Shown: piece after piece, positions 34,112 to 46,581 of the stretch
Position numbering within the stretch: the first letter of the stretch is position 1
How the letters are laid out: each line of letters starts with the position of its first letter
NCBI GenBank assembly: GCA_036927565.1
Contig: JAYESD010000002.1
Span: 76,321,735-76,385,734, forward strand
Source: Tuctoria greenei
Lineage: Eukaryota; Streptophyta; Magnoliopsida; Poales; Poaceae
Direction of reading: 5' to 3'
Length of the DNA stretch: 64,000 nt
Translations under genes and position numbers: made by a program
The notes under the pieces: model-generated
The model's database searches: none
Seen by the model: the letters and a program-made list of their open reading frames with translations, nothing else
What the model was told of the DNA's origin: nothing

Positions 34112-34472
34112 CATAGGTGGCCAAATGGGCCGTCCGAAGCCCGCCAAAAATGGCCCGGCACGAGCACGGCTCGAGCCGGCCCGAAGCCCGGTGCGGGTCG
34201 TGCCAAGGACTTGACCTGCGACCCGTCGAGCTTACTCGGCACAGCTGGCCCAGTGTTATGGCCCCGTTAGCCCGCGAGGCCCTGCCCGACACGTCCGAAT
34301 AATTTATTTTTTTGCTTTTTTAATGTATTTTATAATAAATGGGCCACGGGCCGGCCCGACACAACCCGTTTATGGCACGGCACGACCCCGCATGCATAAA
34401 ATGAACTTGGTCGTGACTGGGCCCTGACCTCCAGCCCGTGGTCAGCCCGACACGGCCCGTTGGCCATCTATA
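34112..34472. mobile_element. Non-autonomous hAT MITE nested in the foldback
   Basis: The 361-bp insertion has termini CATAGGTGGCCAA and, on the other strand, TATAGATGGCCAA. A perfect 8-bp duplication GTTAAATA lies at 34104-34111 and 34473-34480. The interior is GC-rich with gcccgaagcccg/cggcccga repeats and no coding capacity. It splits the right arm of the foldback, so it is younger than that element. Confidence 0.9.
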
Positions 34473-34509
34473 GTTAAATAAAATCATAACAGGCTCTCAT
34501 CACTAAAAT

Positions 34510-34575
34510 TCCATAGTTCAATTGGTAAAGATGGCATGGTTTAACCTTTGTGGTTTTGGGTTCAAACCCTCATGG
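34510..34575 (+). other. tRNA-like pol III A and B boxes in the foldback arm
   Basis: TAGTTCAATTGG (34514-34525) fits the A box and GGTTCAAACCC (34559-34569) fits the B box, 33 bases apart as in tRNA genes. The upstream half of an acceptor stem is not recognisable, so I call this a tRNA-derived remnant rather than a tRNA gene. The other arm (complement of about 33453-33520) carries a degraded version. Confidence 0.5.
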
Positions 34576-34672
34576 TCCAAATATTTTTAGCGGATTAAAC
34601 AGGAGAAGGATGACATAGCTGCCACGTCACTAGTCGCCTTGCTAGTGGGCGACTAGGTGGCTAGATTTGTAA

Positions 34673-34829
34673 TAAAAAAAATTTCGGCAGCTATTATTAT
34701 TAAATGATAAAAAATAGGTTAAAAATGAAAAAAATCGAAAAGTGGAGACATGTAATTCATGTCGGACACTTAGGGACTAATTTTTTGTGAAGATACCGTC
34801 TGGAACTTTTGGAGAGGCTAGGCTTTGGA
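34673..34829. other. AT-rich stretch, nothing recognised
   Basis: Poly-A/T-rich sequence between the foldback and the L1 remnant. No gene or terminal repeat is visible. Confidence 0.5.
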
Positions 34830-36620
34830 CTGAAATAGAAAGAATGAATGACAATTCTGTTTTCTATGAGCTCTTCTAGAGTTTTGATAACAGAAAACCC
34901 ACGAAGACCAATCAAGCATATGAGAGGGTTTGAGGCTAGGAGACTCTATCCCTGTTGCCCTTCATCCTGGCCATGGACCCCCTTCAAAAATTCTTCAACT
35001 AGCGACTAACAAGCAAATATATACTGACATCAGTATATCGTCGGCTCAACAAAGTGTGAATGTCAATATATGCGGATAATGCCGTACTCTTTCTGGACCC
35101 CAACCCTACAGAGCTTAGATCCCTCAACGAGATTCTACACATGTTTGGAGAGGTAATAGGAATGAGATTAACTTGAACAAAACAGACATGTATACTATAA
35201 GATGCTATCAGGTGCATACGCAACAGATATCACAGGCCCTCCCGGTGAACGTGCGAAGATTCTCATGCAAGTATTTATGCCTCCCCTACACACAACAAGA
35301 CTCAGGCGCGTCCACTTTCAGCTGCTGATAGACAAAGTGGGCTCCAAGCTCACTGCTTGGAGAGAGAAATTACTAATAAAGGCAAGGAGAGCAACATTAG
35401 CCAAATCAGTCCTGACATCAACTGTCATACATCGTGCATCAGTGGTCAACCTCCCTAAATGAGCAATCAAAAATATTGACAGAATCAGGAGATCCTTCAT
35501 TTCAGCAGACGCAGATGCGGAGCATATAGGAGGCAAATAACTAGTGAACTGGATCACAATATGTAGACAGAAGAAGATGGATGGACTAGGCCTCCTGCAT
35601 TTGCAAAGCATGCATGTATAGCTCTGCGACTGAGATGGCTTTGGCAAGCAAAGACAAATCCAGATAAGCCATGGAGTGGGATGCAATTTACTTTCTCTAA
35701 ATGAGAAATATCTCTTTTCACAACCTCTACAAAGATTGAAATTGGAGATGGACACACTACTCTTTTCTGGCATGACAGTTGGGTGGTACATGGTACCTTG
35801 AAGGACACATTCCCGCTGCTATATGAAGCAGCGACACACAAACAAAGAACTGTGGCCAAACAACTGGAAAACAACACATGGATCAGAGCGCTAAGGAAAA
35901 TATCAACACCTCAGCAACTGACGGAATACACTCAACTCTGGGAGCTCCTCTCAGCAGTAACTCTGTGCTAGCAGAGACGGGACACCATCATCTGGCAGTC
36001 GGCCGCAAGCGACCAGTTCTCAACAGCTTTGGCATACAACTTGTAGTTTCAGTGAGCGCTAGTCAATTTCAAGCACAAGATTTATTGATAGCAAAAGCAG
36101 AGCCCAAAGTACTATGGTTCGCCTGGATAAAATTTCACGAAAGGCTAAAAACAACGAATAATCTAGAGAGCAAGGGATGGGACAACAATGTTATATGTCG
36201 ACTTTGCCTCGCTGAGATGGAAACCACATCTCACCTACTTATACACTGTCCATTCGCTATCCAAACAATAGCAAACGCCTTGCCTTGGGTGCACCAGCAG
36301 GTATCTTCCATGCAAAATCAGAGCATTGACAACATTCAAGATTGATCAGAGAGGAAACCATTGGAATGGACAGGAGAGGAGCAACCAAAATAATGGCGGT
36401 GATGTTCTACCTTTGATGGCACATCTGGAAGGAGAGAGATATGAATTTTTTTCAAGGAGAAGAACGTTCGGAAATACAAGTTGCGCTGCTAGCAAATGAG
36501 AAGATCAACTATTACAAGATGGCTATGAAGACTATACCCCTGGCGCTACAAGCATAAAGTCCCCCACCCCTACCCTGATGGGAGCTCATCATCATTCCTG
36601 CTTGCATAGGCTGACGGACT
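34830..36620 (+). pseudogene. L1-type LINE reverse transcriptase 3' half, degenerate
   Basis: Translation in shifting frames recovers RT block patches (GDS...LPFILAMDPLQ near 34940, YADNAVLFLDP near 35070 in place of the F/YADD box). The typical plant L1 stretch with LTAWREKLLIKARRATLAKS follows (35340-35420), and then a zf-RVT domain (36100-36290; FAWIKFHERL, CRLCLAEMETTSHLLIHCPF). There are several frameshifts and stops, and D to N in the catalytic box. The 5' half with the endonuclease is absent and no poly(A) tail or TSD was found. It is an old 5'-truncated copy. Confidence 0.8.
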
Positions 36621-37189
36621 TCCTTTTCTTTTTGTAAGACTACTCGCAGTGGTGGCCCTCTATATCTTACCTCTATATCATTTTTTACAGTGATAGCTAA
36701 AAGATTCCGTCCTTTACAGTTTTGTTCTCCACACTCGTTCACCTCTATATCACATCTCTATACCAACTACCATCTATTTCATATTATATCTTATAACTAC
36801 CTCTTATTTTCTATTTTCCTTTATTTCATCTTTATATCTATTATTTCGTTCTTATCATCTTTTGATTTTTTTTCCATTTTGTTTATTTTCCCTTATTTTC
36901 TATTTTTCTCTCTTTTTATTTCCTCTCTCTTATTTAAGTCCCTCTCTTCCCCACGTTCCAGAACATTCCTGGCAGATCTAATTTCATCTTCATCTCTCCC
37001 GGTCTCTTCCGGTTCCACCTCGATCTCTCCCGATTCCACTCTCGGAGAAAATCACCGCCGCCCCCGCTCATACTGGGCCACCGTCGCCTCCCTCTGCTCG
37101 CCATGCACATCATCGATCTCTCCCGCGCTCGCCCTCCTCGCCACAGCAAGGCCCACCTCATCGTTCTCTCATTGTCGTCCTCGGCCATC
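36621..37189. other. Pyrimidine-rich intergenic stretch, unassigned
   Basis: A CT- and AT-rich sequence; the long plus-strand frame across it is compositional (runs of Ser, Phe, Leu, Ile). The block ctctatatc recurs three times at 36657-36755. I see no domain, TIR or RNA gene. Confidence 0.5.
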
Positions 37190-38078
37190 TGTTGGAAAAT
37201 TGCGTATTATTCTAAATCCAGATTCCAAATTGAGGCAAATTTCATAGATATTTAAAACTGCAATGCATACTTTACATAGCAATAGATAGATCAACGCAAT
37301 AAACACCAGGGGAAGCATTCGGACTCACTTTGGGTTAGCACAAAATGTAGTTGAAACAGACCATCGATATAGATGTTGCAGCTCGTCCGCCAGGCAGCGC
37401 AGATCAATATCAAACAGCTTCGAGCGGTCGCGCAAATGCGCTGCACAGAAATCTTATTGTCGTCCCTCGTACAGGCTTCATGATGGCAACGGTTCGGAGA
37501 TACTGCTCACTGTCCTCCTCAGTGCACGCCAAGGAAAAGGATCGGTGAAGTTTGGCAACTCAAACACCACAACACAATTTTCCAAAGAATGGAAGCAGAA
37601 TAGATGGAAGGAAATTTTCATGTGTTGGAAACCTGAATGTCTCCAGGGTCTGATATAGGCGCAGCTGCCCTCTAGGAGTCATTTCCTGTCTAATAACATC
37701 CACTAATTACAGCTAGTCATTTAATAGCATCTATGGCAATAAATTGTGCACTAAATCTCTATTAGTACAGAACGGTTCAAATTTTATAAAGGATACAAGT
37801 GGCAAAATTACACTCAATGCAGTCGCGCCACGATCGCGTGTCGCAAGTCACGCGGAAGAACACGCAAAAAATCGAGGATACGCGCGTGCACGTGCGTGTG
37901 TGTGAGTATATATAGCCAGGCCCCTTATTAGTATTTTCTCTATTCATCCATGGGTATGAGGGCTACTATATAAGTTGGTTTGCACCACCTTAAACTAGCA
38001 GTATGAGACTAAAACCAACAACCACATTGCTTTGAAATTTCAGCTAAATGGGCCACTTAAATGGGCCAAATTCCAACA
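37190..38078 (-). repeat. LTR of an unassigned retroelement
   Basis: This 889-bp unit has ends TGTTGGAA and TTCCAACA, typical copia-type LTR termini with an 8-bp inverted repeat. On the minus strand the LTR is preceded by TTGGTGGGGGGT, a polypurine tract, so this is a 3' LTR of a minus-strand element. A TATATATA box is at 37907-37914. Its internal region is cut after about 94 bp, where Sirevirus III begins (38173). It has no partner LTR in the window. Confidence 0.72.
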
Positions 38079-38172
38079 ACCCCCCACCAATTTGAAAGCA
38101 AGGAATGGAGAACAAAAGATCACTGTGCTGCAGTATTATTTTATATACCAGTCTCTAGGATCGAAGAGCACG

Positions 38173-39979
38173 TGAAAATCTACCAGAGGGGGTGAATGGT
38201 AGATTTAAAAATCTTACACAGCGGAAACAATTAAATCCCAACCCCTTCGGTAGAAAAACGATCTCTTAAAGAAATCGTGTGTGAGACTAATCTAAACGTG
38301 TTTCACCATGACAAAAGTGATATATATCAGAGAGAATCAAGTCACTAAGAAAACACAAAAAGAATCACTTAAATCCGTCGAGAGAAACTCAAGTTATGAT
38401 CGAAAGATCGAATAAAGATCAATCTGTCCTACCCGAAAAAAACAGTTCTGGAACGCTGCAAAGAAACTTGTGTAGATCAGAAATCACAAATCCAATGACC
38501 GTGAAATTTTGACAGATGATAGATAATCAAGTTGTGAAGACAACCCAAAAAGAATCACGTCAATTGGATCTGTAAAACTCAAGTTATGATAAAACCACCG
38601 ACGAAAGGTAGTGCTGTCTAGAAACTCGACGAGTAAAACTTGTCTGGAACAAGTTGGACGAAAAAGGCACAAAAGTTCCTTCAAACTATGAATTTTATTC
38701 AATGGAACACAAGAGGAACAGCCCCAAAGTCGTGCACCACGAACTTTGGCCTCCCTTGCTTATATAACTAGCCCTTAGGCCAACCCAATCTTAACTAGGA
38801 CTCCAATCCTACTCCGATCACAAATCGAAACTTTCTATAACTGCTTAGGACTCTTCTATACGCAGATAGAAGCAATCTTAAGACTTCCAAACACCTTAGG
38901 AATGTATCCGACATTCATAAAACAACTCCAATTCGTGACCCACAAGAAATCCTAATATAACCAACTCGATACTTTTCATATCGAGTCATAACCGACTCCG
39001 CCGCAGCCAAAGTCATCAACTGATACGATCCGATCCTTCCAACCAGATCTTCTCATCCATAAACCATCTTCAGAACCATGTTGCCACATCATGCACCGCA
39101 TGCATACGTGCAAACACCTTCCTTCGATGTCCAATAACCTTCATATGCACTGCCCTTGATTCAATCATCCTGCGCGACCTCCTGACCCGCTCAACCACAA
39201 TTCCTCCTAAATTTGGTTGTTGTAACCTCATCTCCTTCCTGAGACTAGTCCAAAGGATCCTGTCATCAGCCATGTCTTGAACTCAAGCAACACCTGCACA
39301 TGAATAAACAACCAATCTGTACGAGCCCAAGTCTGCGACTTGACTCAAGTTAGTTTCGAACACAACACCTTACGTGAGCACCTCACATAAGCATGTTGCA
39401 GAGCATATCAAAACGATATTAGCCATATCAACCAAAACACACCAAAAACTTAGCAAATGAATACTAAGCAATCTTTCTAAGAATGTAAAACAAGTTTGAA
39501 ACTTGCAAATGAAAAGCAGAAACACTGCGGTCAAGCTCCTGTTCTTGCCAAAGCTAACCGGACCTTGAGCCGGAGCTTACCAAAGCTAGTATAACCTAGC
39601 GCCGGAACTTACCAAAGCTAGTGGAACCAAGCACCCGCCAGAGCTTACAAAAACTAGCAGGGCTAGTCAACCCAAAAACCGGAGCTAGAAAAAGCAACTC
39701 GGAGCTTAGCAAAAATATATCGGAGCTATCAAAAACATGCTGGAGCTAAAAACAAAACTCACCGGAGCTAACCAAAAGCTAGTCGGACTTTGCCAGCAAA
39801 TCGGACCTAGCATCGGACCTAGCATCAGACGTACCAGGAGCTACCCAAAACAAGCCAGACCTACCATCGAACCTTGTTGTAGCTTGGAGCTAGAGTCGGA
39901 CCTTGCTAAAAAGGTGTTTTAGCAGAATTCAAAACTTTTATCGCCATAGCCAATGTATTCAGCACACATAGGTCTCACA
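38173..39979 (-). repeat. 3' LTR of Sirevirus III
   Basis: The 1807-bp LTR starts TGAAAATCTACCAGAGG and ends GGTCTCACA, followed by the pyrimidine/polypurine signal atctccccctt at 39980. A TATA-like tatataa is at 38760-38767. Between 39530 and 39915 a motif of the form CCGGAGCT..CCAAAGCTAG is repeated about a dozen times, the counterpart of the CGGACTAGTCCG array in the other Sireviruses. Confidence 0.82.
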
Positions 39980-40878
39980 ATCTCCCCCTTGATGCATGCA
40001 TTGGCAACACCATTTAAAATCCGAACATTGGCTTATTCACATTAAAAGTTTCGAAAACAATTTCTCCCTTTTTGAAAATCAAATCTCTCCCTGCACATTA
40101 TCTCTCCCCCTTTGACAATGTATTCAGCAAGGTTAAAAAGAGAAATTTTAATTGTTATGAGCATATTATAGCATATACATATAAAACAAAGCTCATCCAA
40201 ATCATACTATCAAGTAACTTACACTATGACATCAATGAGATACATAAAGTAGTGTAAGGCATGCTAGAGATCAAATATAATTTTCAATTCAAGCAAGTCA
40301 TGATCTCACAAACTTAACTATTTCAATACCTGAAAGCATGACACTTGTTGCTGCATTTTATTATTTTTCAAAGCACAAATTTATATTATATGATATTTGC
40401 AAGAGATTATATGCGCATCTGCCTTATTCTAACCAACCAAGCCAAGCCTATGTAATTTGACAATCAGAAGCTTAAGGACATGGTTTTAGTCATACACAAC
40501 TTCTTCCAAGTTCATATCTAAGTGCAATGATAAGCCATCTCAAAATAAGAAGTGCGATGCATGCATATTCTCTTGATCTTTTCTCAACTTATATTTGTTC
40601 ACAAAATCTCAACATGTGAGTTGATTACTTGAACAATTCTTTATGATTAAAAGCACTTGTGAGCATGCAACAAGTTCAAAACAGCAAGAAAGTTCGACCA
40701 TGACCAGATTTAGTGTAAATAATTATTCTAATTACTAGGCATGGCAAAACCTACAAAATGTATAACACGAGTAATGTAGTAAGAACTTTAAGCAAATTCA
40801 TATATGTATGAAATACTATGCTCATATTATTTTAAGTTCAGATTCACACATAGACTTTCCAAGTTTGGAAACTCCCCC
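39980..40878 (-). other. Sirevirus III 3' untranslated region with repeated PPT-like tracts
   Basis: Pyrimidine tracts on the plus strand (purine on the coding strand) occur at 39980, about 40060, 40083, 40101 (atctctccccctttg) and 40869. Only the first abuts the LTR. The rest is AT-rich with no ORF; unlike Sireviruses I and II there is no env-position ORF here. Confidence 0.7.
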
Positions 40879-40890
40879 TCAATTTGAGCC

Positions 40891-41229
40891 ATGAGGATGC
40901 ATAACCCCTATTTCACTACGAATGCAACAAAAAAGAGTGAAATCCAAAGGTTTTGTAAAAATGTCAGCCAACTGTTGCTCGGTATCTACATGGTGAAGCA
41001 CAATGTTTCCTTTTTGAACATTATCACGGAGAAAGTGATACCTAATATCAATGTGCTTAGTTCTAGAATGTTGCACAGGGTTTTTAGCAATGCAAATGGC
41101 ACTAGTGTTATCACAAAATAGTGGAACACTATCTAGATCAACCCCATAGTCCTTAAGTGTTGAACAATCCAAAGAATTTGTGAGCAAGCACTAGCAGCAG
41201 CTACATATTCAGATTCGGCTGTGGATTGT
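40891..41229 (-). pseudogene. Sirevirus III RNase H C-terminus (outside the array)
   Basis: This carries the end of copia RNase H: the STAESEYVAAASA helix next to the array edge, then DNTSAICIAKNPVQHSRTKH and LADIFTKPLD. It continues directly from the first unit of the array at 41229/41230, so it is the single natural 3' end of pol. A frame change near 41135-41190 separates it from the upstream part. Confidence 0.85.
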
Positions 41230-43013
41230 GCAGCTGAATTTTGTTTTCTAGAGGACGAAGCAACAAGTGAATTACCAAGAAAATGACAAGCACCGAAAGC
41301 ACTTTTCCTATCAATCCTACAACCTCCAAAATCAGCATCGGAAAAAGCTCTCAAAGTAACGGTTGAGGAAGAAGGAAGAAAAATGCCAAATTCTTGAGTT
41401 CCATGTAAGTACCTGAGAATACTTTTGACGGCTTGACGATGTGAAGCCCGTGGGGAGGCTTGAAACCGTGCACAAAGACATACGCTGAATTGTATGTCTG
41501 GTCTTGATGCCGTGAGATACAAAAGTGACCCGATCATGCTTCTATATTCTTTTTGATCCAAGGGTTCACCATCTTCATCAAGTTCAAGTGTTGTTGTTGT
41601 TCCCATTGGTGTCCGAAGAGGCTTGCTTTTGTTCATGTTGAAGCGCTTTAGGAGGTTTTTGTATACTTTGTTTGATGCACAAAGGTACCCTCCTTGGTTT
41701 GCTTGATTTGCAGCCCCAAAAAATATGTGAGTTCTCCCATCATACTCATCTCAAATTCTGAACTTATCATAGATGAAAACTTGGACACAAGATCATGAGA
41801 AGCACAACCAAATATAATATCATCCACATACACTTGAACGAATAATGAGTCATTGCCATGCTTAAGCACAAAAAGAGTTTTATCAACCTTGCCCATGGTA
41901 AACCCCTTTTCAAGTAAGAATGTTTTTAACCTATCATACCATGCTCTAGGGGCTTATTTGAGACCGTACAAGGCTTTGGACAGTTTGTAAACATGATTAG
42001 GAAAATCTAAATTTTCAAAACCCGGTGGTTGTTTGACATAAACCTCCTCATCTATGTAGCCATTAAGAAAAGCACTTTTAACATCCATTTGATATAGATT
42101 AAAACCTTTAGATGCAGCAAAAGCTAACAAAATTCTTATGGCTTCTAATCTAGCAACAGGAGCAAAAGTTTCATCAAAATCTAGACCTTCAACTTGAGTG
42201 AAACCTTGAGCAATCAACCTAGCCTTATTCCTAACCACAACCCCATCCTCACTTTGTTTATTTTTAAACACCCATTTAGTTCCAATTAAACTGTGACCTT
42301 GAGGTGGAGGTACAAGTTTCCAAACATTATTTCTTTCAAAATTTTCTAACTCTTCTTGCATGGCAATAATTCTAGATTCATTAGTGAGTGCGTGTGATAT
42401 ATCTTTGGGTTCAAAAGAAGCAACAAAAGCAGAATGAGCATGAGAGTTTGGATCACAAAACCTGGACCGAGTAACTCGTTCATGCAAGCTTCAAATAATC
42501 TGTTGTGGGAGATGATTCTTGACGATCCGTAGGGGAACAAATGTCTCACAAGCTTCTCCTTCATCAGGTTCATTGCAGATTGATGAGCTTGTGGCTTGTG
42601 GACAATCAGGACAAGCAGAGGTGGTAGTCGGAGCTTGTTCAAAGTTCGGAGTTGGACACGTGTCAGCTTCAGAACTATCAGGCAGTATCATGGTCTCTTC
42701 TTCATCTTCGAAAATACCCTCCCCCTGAGGATATCGATCTGGTCCTGCAATACCAGAGCTAGTACCTGGGCTAGCTTCATCAAAAGACACTTCACAAGTC
42801 TCCACAATTTTGTTAGTGTCAAGTAAAAGCACACGATAGCCTCTAGTATGAGATGGATAACCAAGAAACATACAATCAATAGATCTAGGTTCAAATTTAT
42901 CAAGATTACCATGTTTGTTAACAAAGCATTTGCAACCAAAGACCCGAAAGTGTATGACACTAGGCCTATGTGCAAACCGGAGCTCATATGGTGTTTTACC
43001 TAGCTCATATGGT
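41230..43013 (-). repeat. Array unit 1 (X-like)
   Basis: It carries gtgaatt near its start, gcacaaag (Cys in SVCLCARF), aagttcgg, tcaaaagac (Phe in CEVSFDE) and aaccaaagac. It equals units 3 and 5 except for gcac in place of gcat. It joins the natural RNase H end. Confidence 0.9.
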
Positions 43014-44797
43014 GCAGCTGAATTTTGTTTTCTAGAGGACGAAGCAACAAGTTAATTACCAAGAAAATGACAAGCACCGAAAGCACTTTTCCTATCAATC
43101 CTACAACCTCCAAAATCAGCATCGGAAAAAGCTCTCAAAGTAACGGTTGAGGAAGAAGGAAGAAAAATGCCAAATTCTTGAGTTCCATGTAAGTACCTGA
43201 GAATACTTTTGACGGCTTGACGATGTGAAGCCCGTGGGGAGGCTTGAAACCGTGCACAAAGACATACGCTGAATTGTATGTCTGGTCTTGATGCCGTGAG
43301 ATACAAAAGTGACCCGATCATGCTTCTATATTCTTTTTGATCCAAGGGTTCACCATCTTCATCAAGTTCAAGTGTTGTTGTTGTTCCCATTGGTGTCCGA
43401 AGAGGCTTGCTTTTGTTCATGTTGAAGCGCTTTAGGAGGTTTTTGTATACTTTGTTTGATGCACAAAGGTACCCTCCTTGGTTTGCTTGATTTGCAGCCC
43501 CAAAAAATATGTGAGTTCTCCCATCATACTCATCTCAAATTCTGAACTTATCATAGATGAAAACTTGGACACAAGATCATGAGAAGCACAACCAAATATA
43601 ATATCATCCACATACACTTGAACGAATAATGAGTCATTGCCATGCTTAAGCACAAAAAGAGTTTTATCAACCTTGCCCATGGTAAACCCCTTTTCAAGTA
43701 AGAATGTTTTTAACCTATCATACCATGCTCTAGGGGCTTATTTGAGACCGTACAAGGCTTTGGACAGTTTGTAAACATGATTAGGAAAATCTAAATTTTC
43801 AAAACCCGGTGGTTGTTTGACATAAACCTCCTCATCTATGTAGCCATTAAGAAAAGCACTTTTAACATCCATTTGATATAGATTAAAACCTTTAGATGCA
43901 GCAAAAGCTAACAAAATTCTTATGGCTTCTAATCTAGCAACAGGAGCAAAAGTTTCATCAAAATCTAGACCTTCAACTTGAGTGAAACCTTGAGCAATCA
44001 ACCTAGCCTTATTCCTAACCACAACCCCATCCTCACTTTGTTTATTTTTAAACACCCATTTAGTTCCAATTAAACTGTGACCTTGAGGTGGAGGTACAAG
44101 TTTCCAAACATTATTTCTTTCAAAATTTTCTAACTCTTCTTGCATGGCAATAATTCTAGATTCATTAGTGAGTGCGTGTGATATATCTTTGGGTTCAAAA
44201 GAAGCAACAAAAGCAGAATGAGCATGAGAGTTTGGATCACAAAACCTGGACCGAGTAACTCGTTCATGCAAGCTTCAAATAATCTGTTGTGGGAGATGAT
44301 TCTTGACGATCCGTAGGGGAACAAATGTCTCACAAGCTTCTCCTTCATCAGGTTCATTGCAGATTGATGAGCTTGTGGCTTGTGGACAATCAGGACAAGC
44401 AGAGGTGGTAGTCGGAGCTTGTTCAAAGTTTGGAGTTGGACACGTGTCAGCTTCAGAACTATCAGGCAGTATCATGGTCTCTTCTTCATCTTCGAAAATA
44501 CCCTCCCCCTGAGGATATCGATCTGGTCCTGCAATACCAGAGCTAGTACCTGGGCTAGCTTCATCAGAAGACACTTCACAAGTCTCCACAATTTTGTTAG
44601 TGTCAAGTAAAAGCACACGATAGCCTCTAGTATGAGATGGATAACCAAGAAACATACAATCAATAGATCTAGGTTCAAATTTATCAAGATTACCATGTTT
44701 GTTAACAAAGCATTTGCAACCAATGACCCGAAAGTGTATGACACTAGGCCTATGTGCAAACCGGAGCTCATATGGTGTTTTACCTAGCTCATATGGT
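43014..44797 (-). repeat. Array unit 2 (Y type)
   Basis: It carries gttaatt (an extra stop codon), gcacaaag, aagtttgg, tcagaagac (Ser in CEVSSDE) and aaccaatgac (Ile in FRVIGC). Same variant set as unit 4. Confidence 0.9.
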
Positions 44798-46581
44798 GCA
44801 GCTGAATTTTGTTTTCTAGAGGACGAAGCAACAAGTGAATTACCAAGAAAATGACAAGCACCGAAAGCACTTTTCCTATCAATCCTACAACCTCCAAAAT
44901 CAGCATCGGAAAAAGCTCTCAAAGTAACGGTTGAGGAAGAAGGAAGAAAAATGCCAAATTCTTGAGTTCCATGTAAGTACCTGAGAATACTTTTGACGGC
45001 TTGACGATGTGAAGCCCGTGGGGAGGCTTGAAACCGTGCATAAAGACATACGCTGAATTGTATGTCTGGTCTTGATGCCGTGAGATACAAAAGTGACCCG
45101 ATCATGCTTCTATATTCTTTTTGATCCAAGGGTTCACCATCTTCATCAAGTTCAAGTGTTGTTGTTGTTCCCATTGGTGTCCGAAGAGGCTTGCTTTTGT
45201 TCATGTTGAAGCGCTTTAGGAGGTTTTTGTATACTTTGTTTGATGCACAAAGGTACCCTCCTTGGTTTGCTTGATTTGCAGCCCCAAAAAATATGTGAGT
45301 TCTCCCATCATACTCATCTCAAATTCTGAACTTATCATAGATGAAAACTTGGACACAAGATCATGAGAAGCACAACCAAATATAATATCATCCACATACA
45401 CTTGAACGAATAATGAGTCATTGCCATGCTTAAGCACAAAAAGAGTTTTATCAACCTTGCCCATGGTAAACCCCTTTTCAAGTAAGAATGTTTTTAACCT
45501 ATCATACCATGCTCTAGGGGCTTATTTGAGACCGTACAAGGCTTTGGACAGTTTGTAAACATGATTAGGAAAATCTAAATTTTCAAAACCCGGTGGTTGT
45601 TTGACATAAACCTCCTCATCTATGTAGCCATTAAGAAAAGCACTTTTAACATCCATTTGATATAGATTAAAACCTTTAGATGCAGCAAAAGCTAACAAAA
45701 TTCTTATGGCTTCTAATCTAGCAACAGGAGCAAAAGTTTCATCAAAATCTAGACCTTCAACTTGAGTGAAACCTTGAGCAATCAACCTAGCCTTATTCCT
45801 AACCACAACCCCATCCTCACTTTGTTTATTTTTAAACACCCATTTAGTTCCAATTAAACTGTGACCTTGAGGTGGAGGTACAAGTTTCCAAACATTATTT
45901 CTTTCAAAATTTTCTAACTCTTCTTGCATGGCAATAATTCTAGATTCATTAGTGAGTGCGTGTGATATATCTTTGGGTTCAAAAGAAGCAACAAAAGCAG
46001 AATGAGCATGAGAGTTTGGATCACAAAACCTGGACCGAGTAACTCGTTCATGCAAGCTTCAAATAATCTGTTGTGGGAGATGATTCTTGACGATCCGTAG
46101 GGGAACAAATGTCTCACAAGCTTCTCCTTCATCAGGTTCATTGCAGATTGATGAGCTTGTGGCTTGTGGACAATCAGGACAAGCAGAGGTGGTAGTCGGA
46201 GCTTGTTCAAAGTTCGGAGTTGGACACGTGTCAGCTTCAGAACTATCAGGCAGTATCATGGTCTCTTCTTCATCTTCGAAAATACCCTCCCCCTGAGGAT
46301 ATCGATCTGGTCCTGCAATACCAGAGCTAGTACCTGGGCTAGCTTCATCAAAAGACACTTCACAAGTCTCCACAATTTTGTTAGTGTCAAGTAAAAGCAC
46401 ACGATAGCCTCTAGTATGAGATGGATAACCAAGAAACATACAATCAATAGATCTAGGTTCAAATTTATCAAGATTACCATGTTTGTTAACAAAGCATTTG
46501 CAACCAAAGACCCGAAAGTGTATGACACTAGGCCTATGTGCAAACCGGAGCTCATATGGTGTTTTACCTAGCTCATATGGT
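44798..46581 (-). repeat. Array unit 3 (X type)
   Basis: It carries gtgaatt, gcataaag (Tyr in SVCLYARF), aagttcgg, tcaaaagac and aaccaaagac. Because gtgaatt is not a stop, RNase H here reads through into the next integrase piece, giving a fused 309-codon frame (44275-45204). Confidence 0.9.

Larger units (their letters stand above)
33354..34672. repeat. Foldback element with about 290-bp inverted arms
   Basis: The left arm (33354 to about 33645) is the inverted complement of the right arm (about 34015-34672, without the nested MITE). Matching blocks include ctcctgtttaat, ggtttaaccatgcc-type sequence and the AT-rich cttgtaact block. The loop (33646-34014) is AT-rich and non-coding. No clean TSD was found. 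It could be a foldback/MULE-type element or two inverted copies of a tRNA-derived SINE-like repeat; its transcript would form a long hairpin. Confidence 0.7.

Noticed and set aside
34510..34575. Functional tRNA gene
   Set aside because: A and B boxes are present but no acceptor stem or clear anticodon arm can be drawn, and the sequence is part of an inverted repeat.
36690..37247. Long plus-strand frame in pyrimidine-rich DNA
   Set aside because: Composition (runs of Ser, Phe, Ile, Leu) and lack of any domain or codon signal make it a by-product of CT-rich sequence.
37190..38078. Solo LTR with TSD
   Set aside because: Flanks (gccatc / acccc) do not match, and a polypurine tract follows on the internal side, so it is the 3' LTR of a truncated element.
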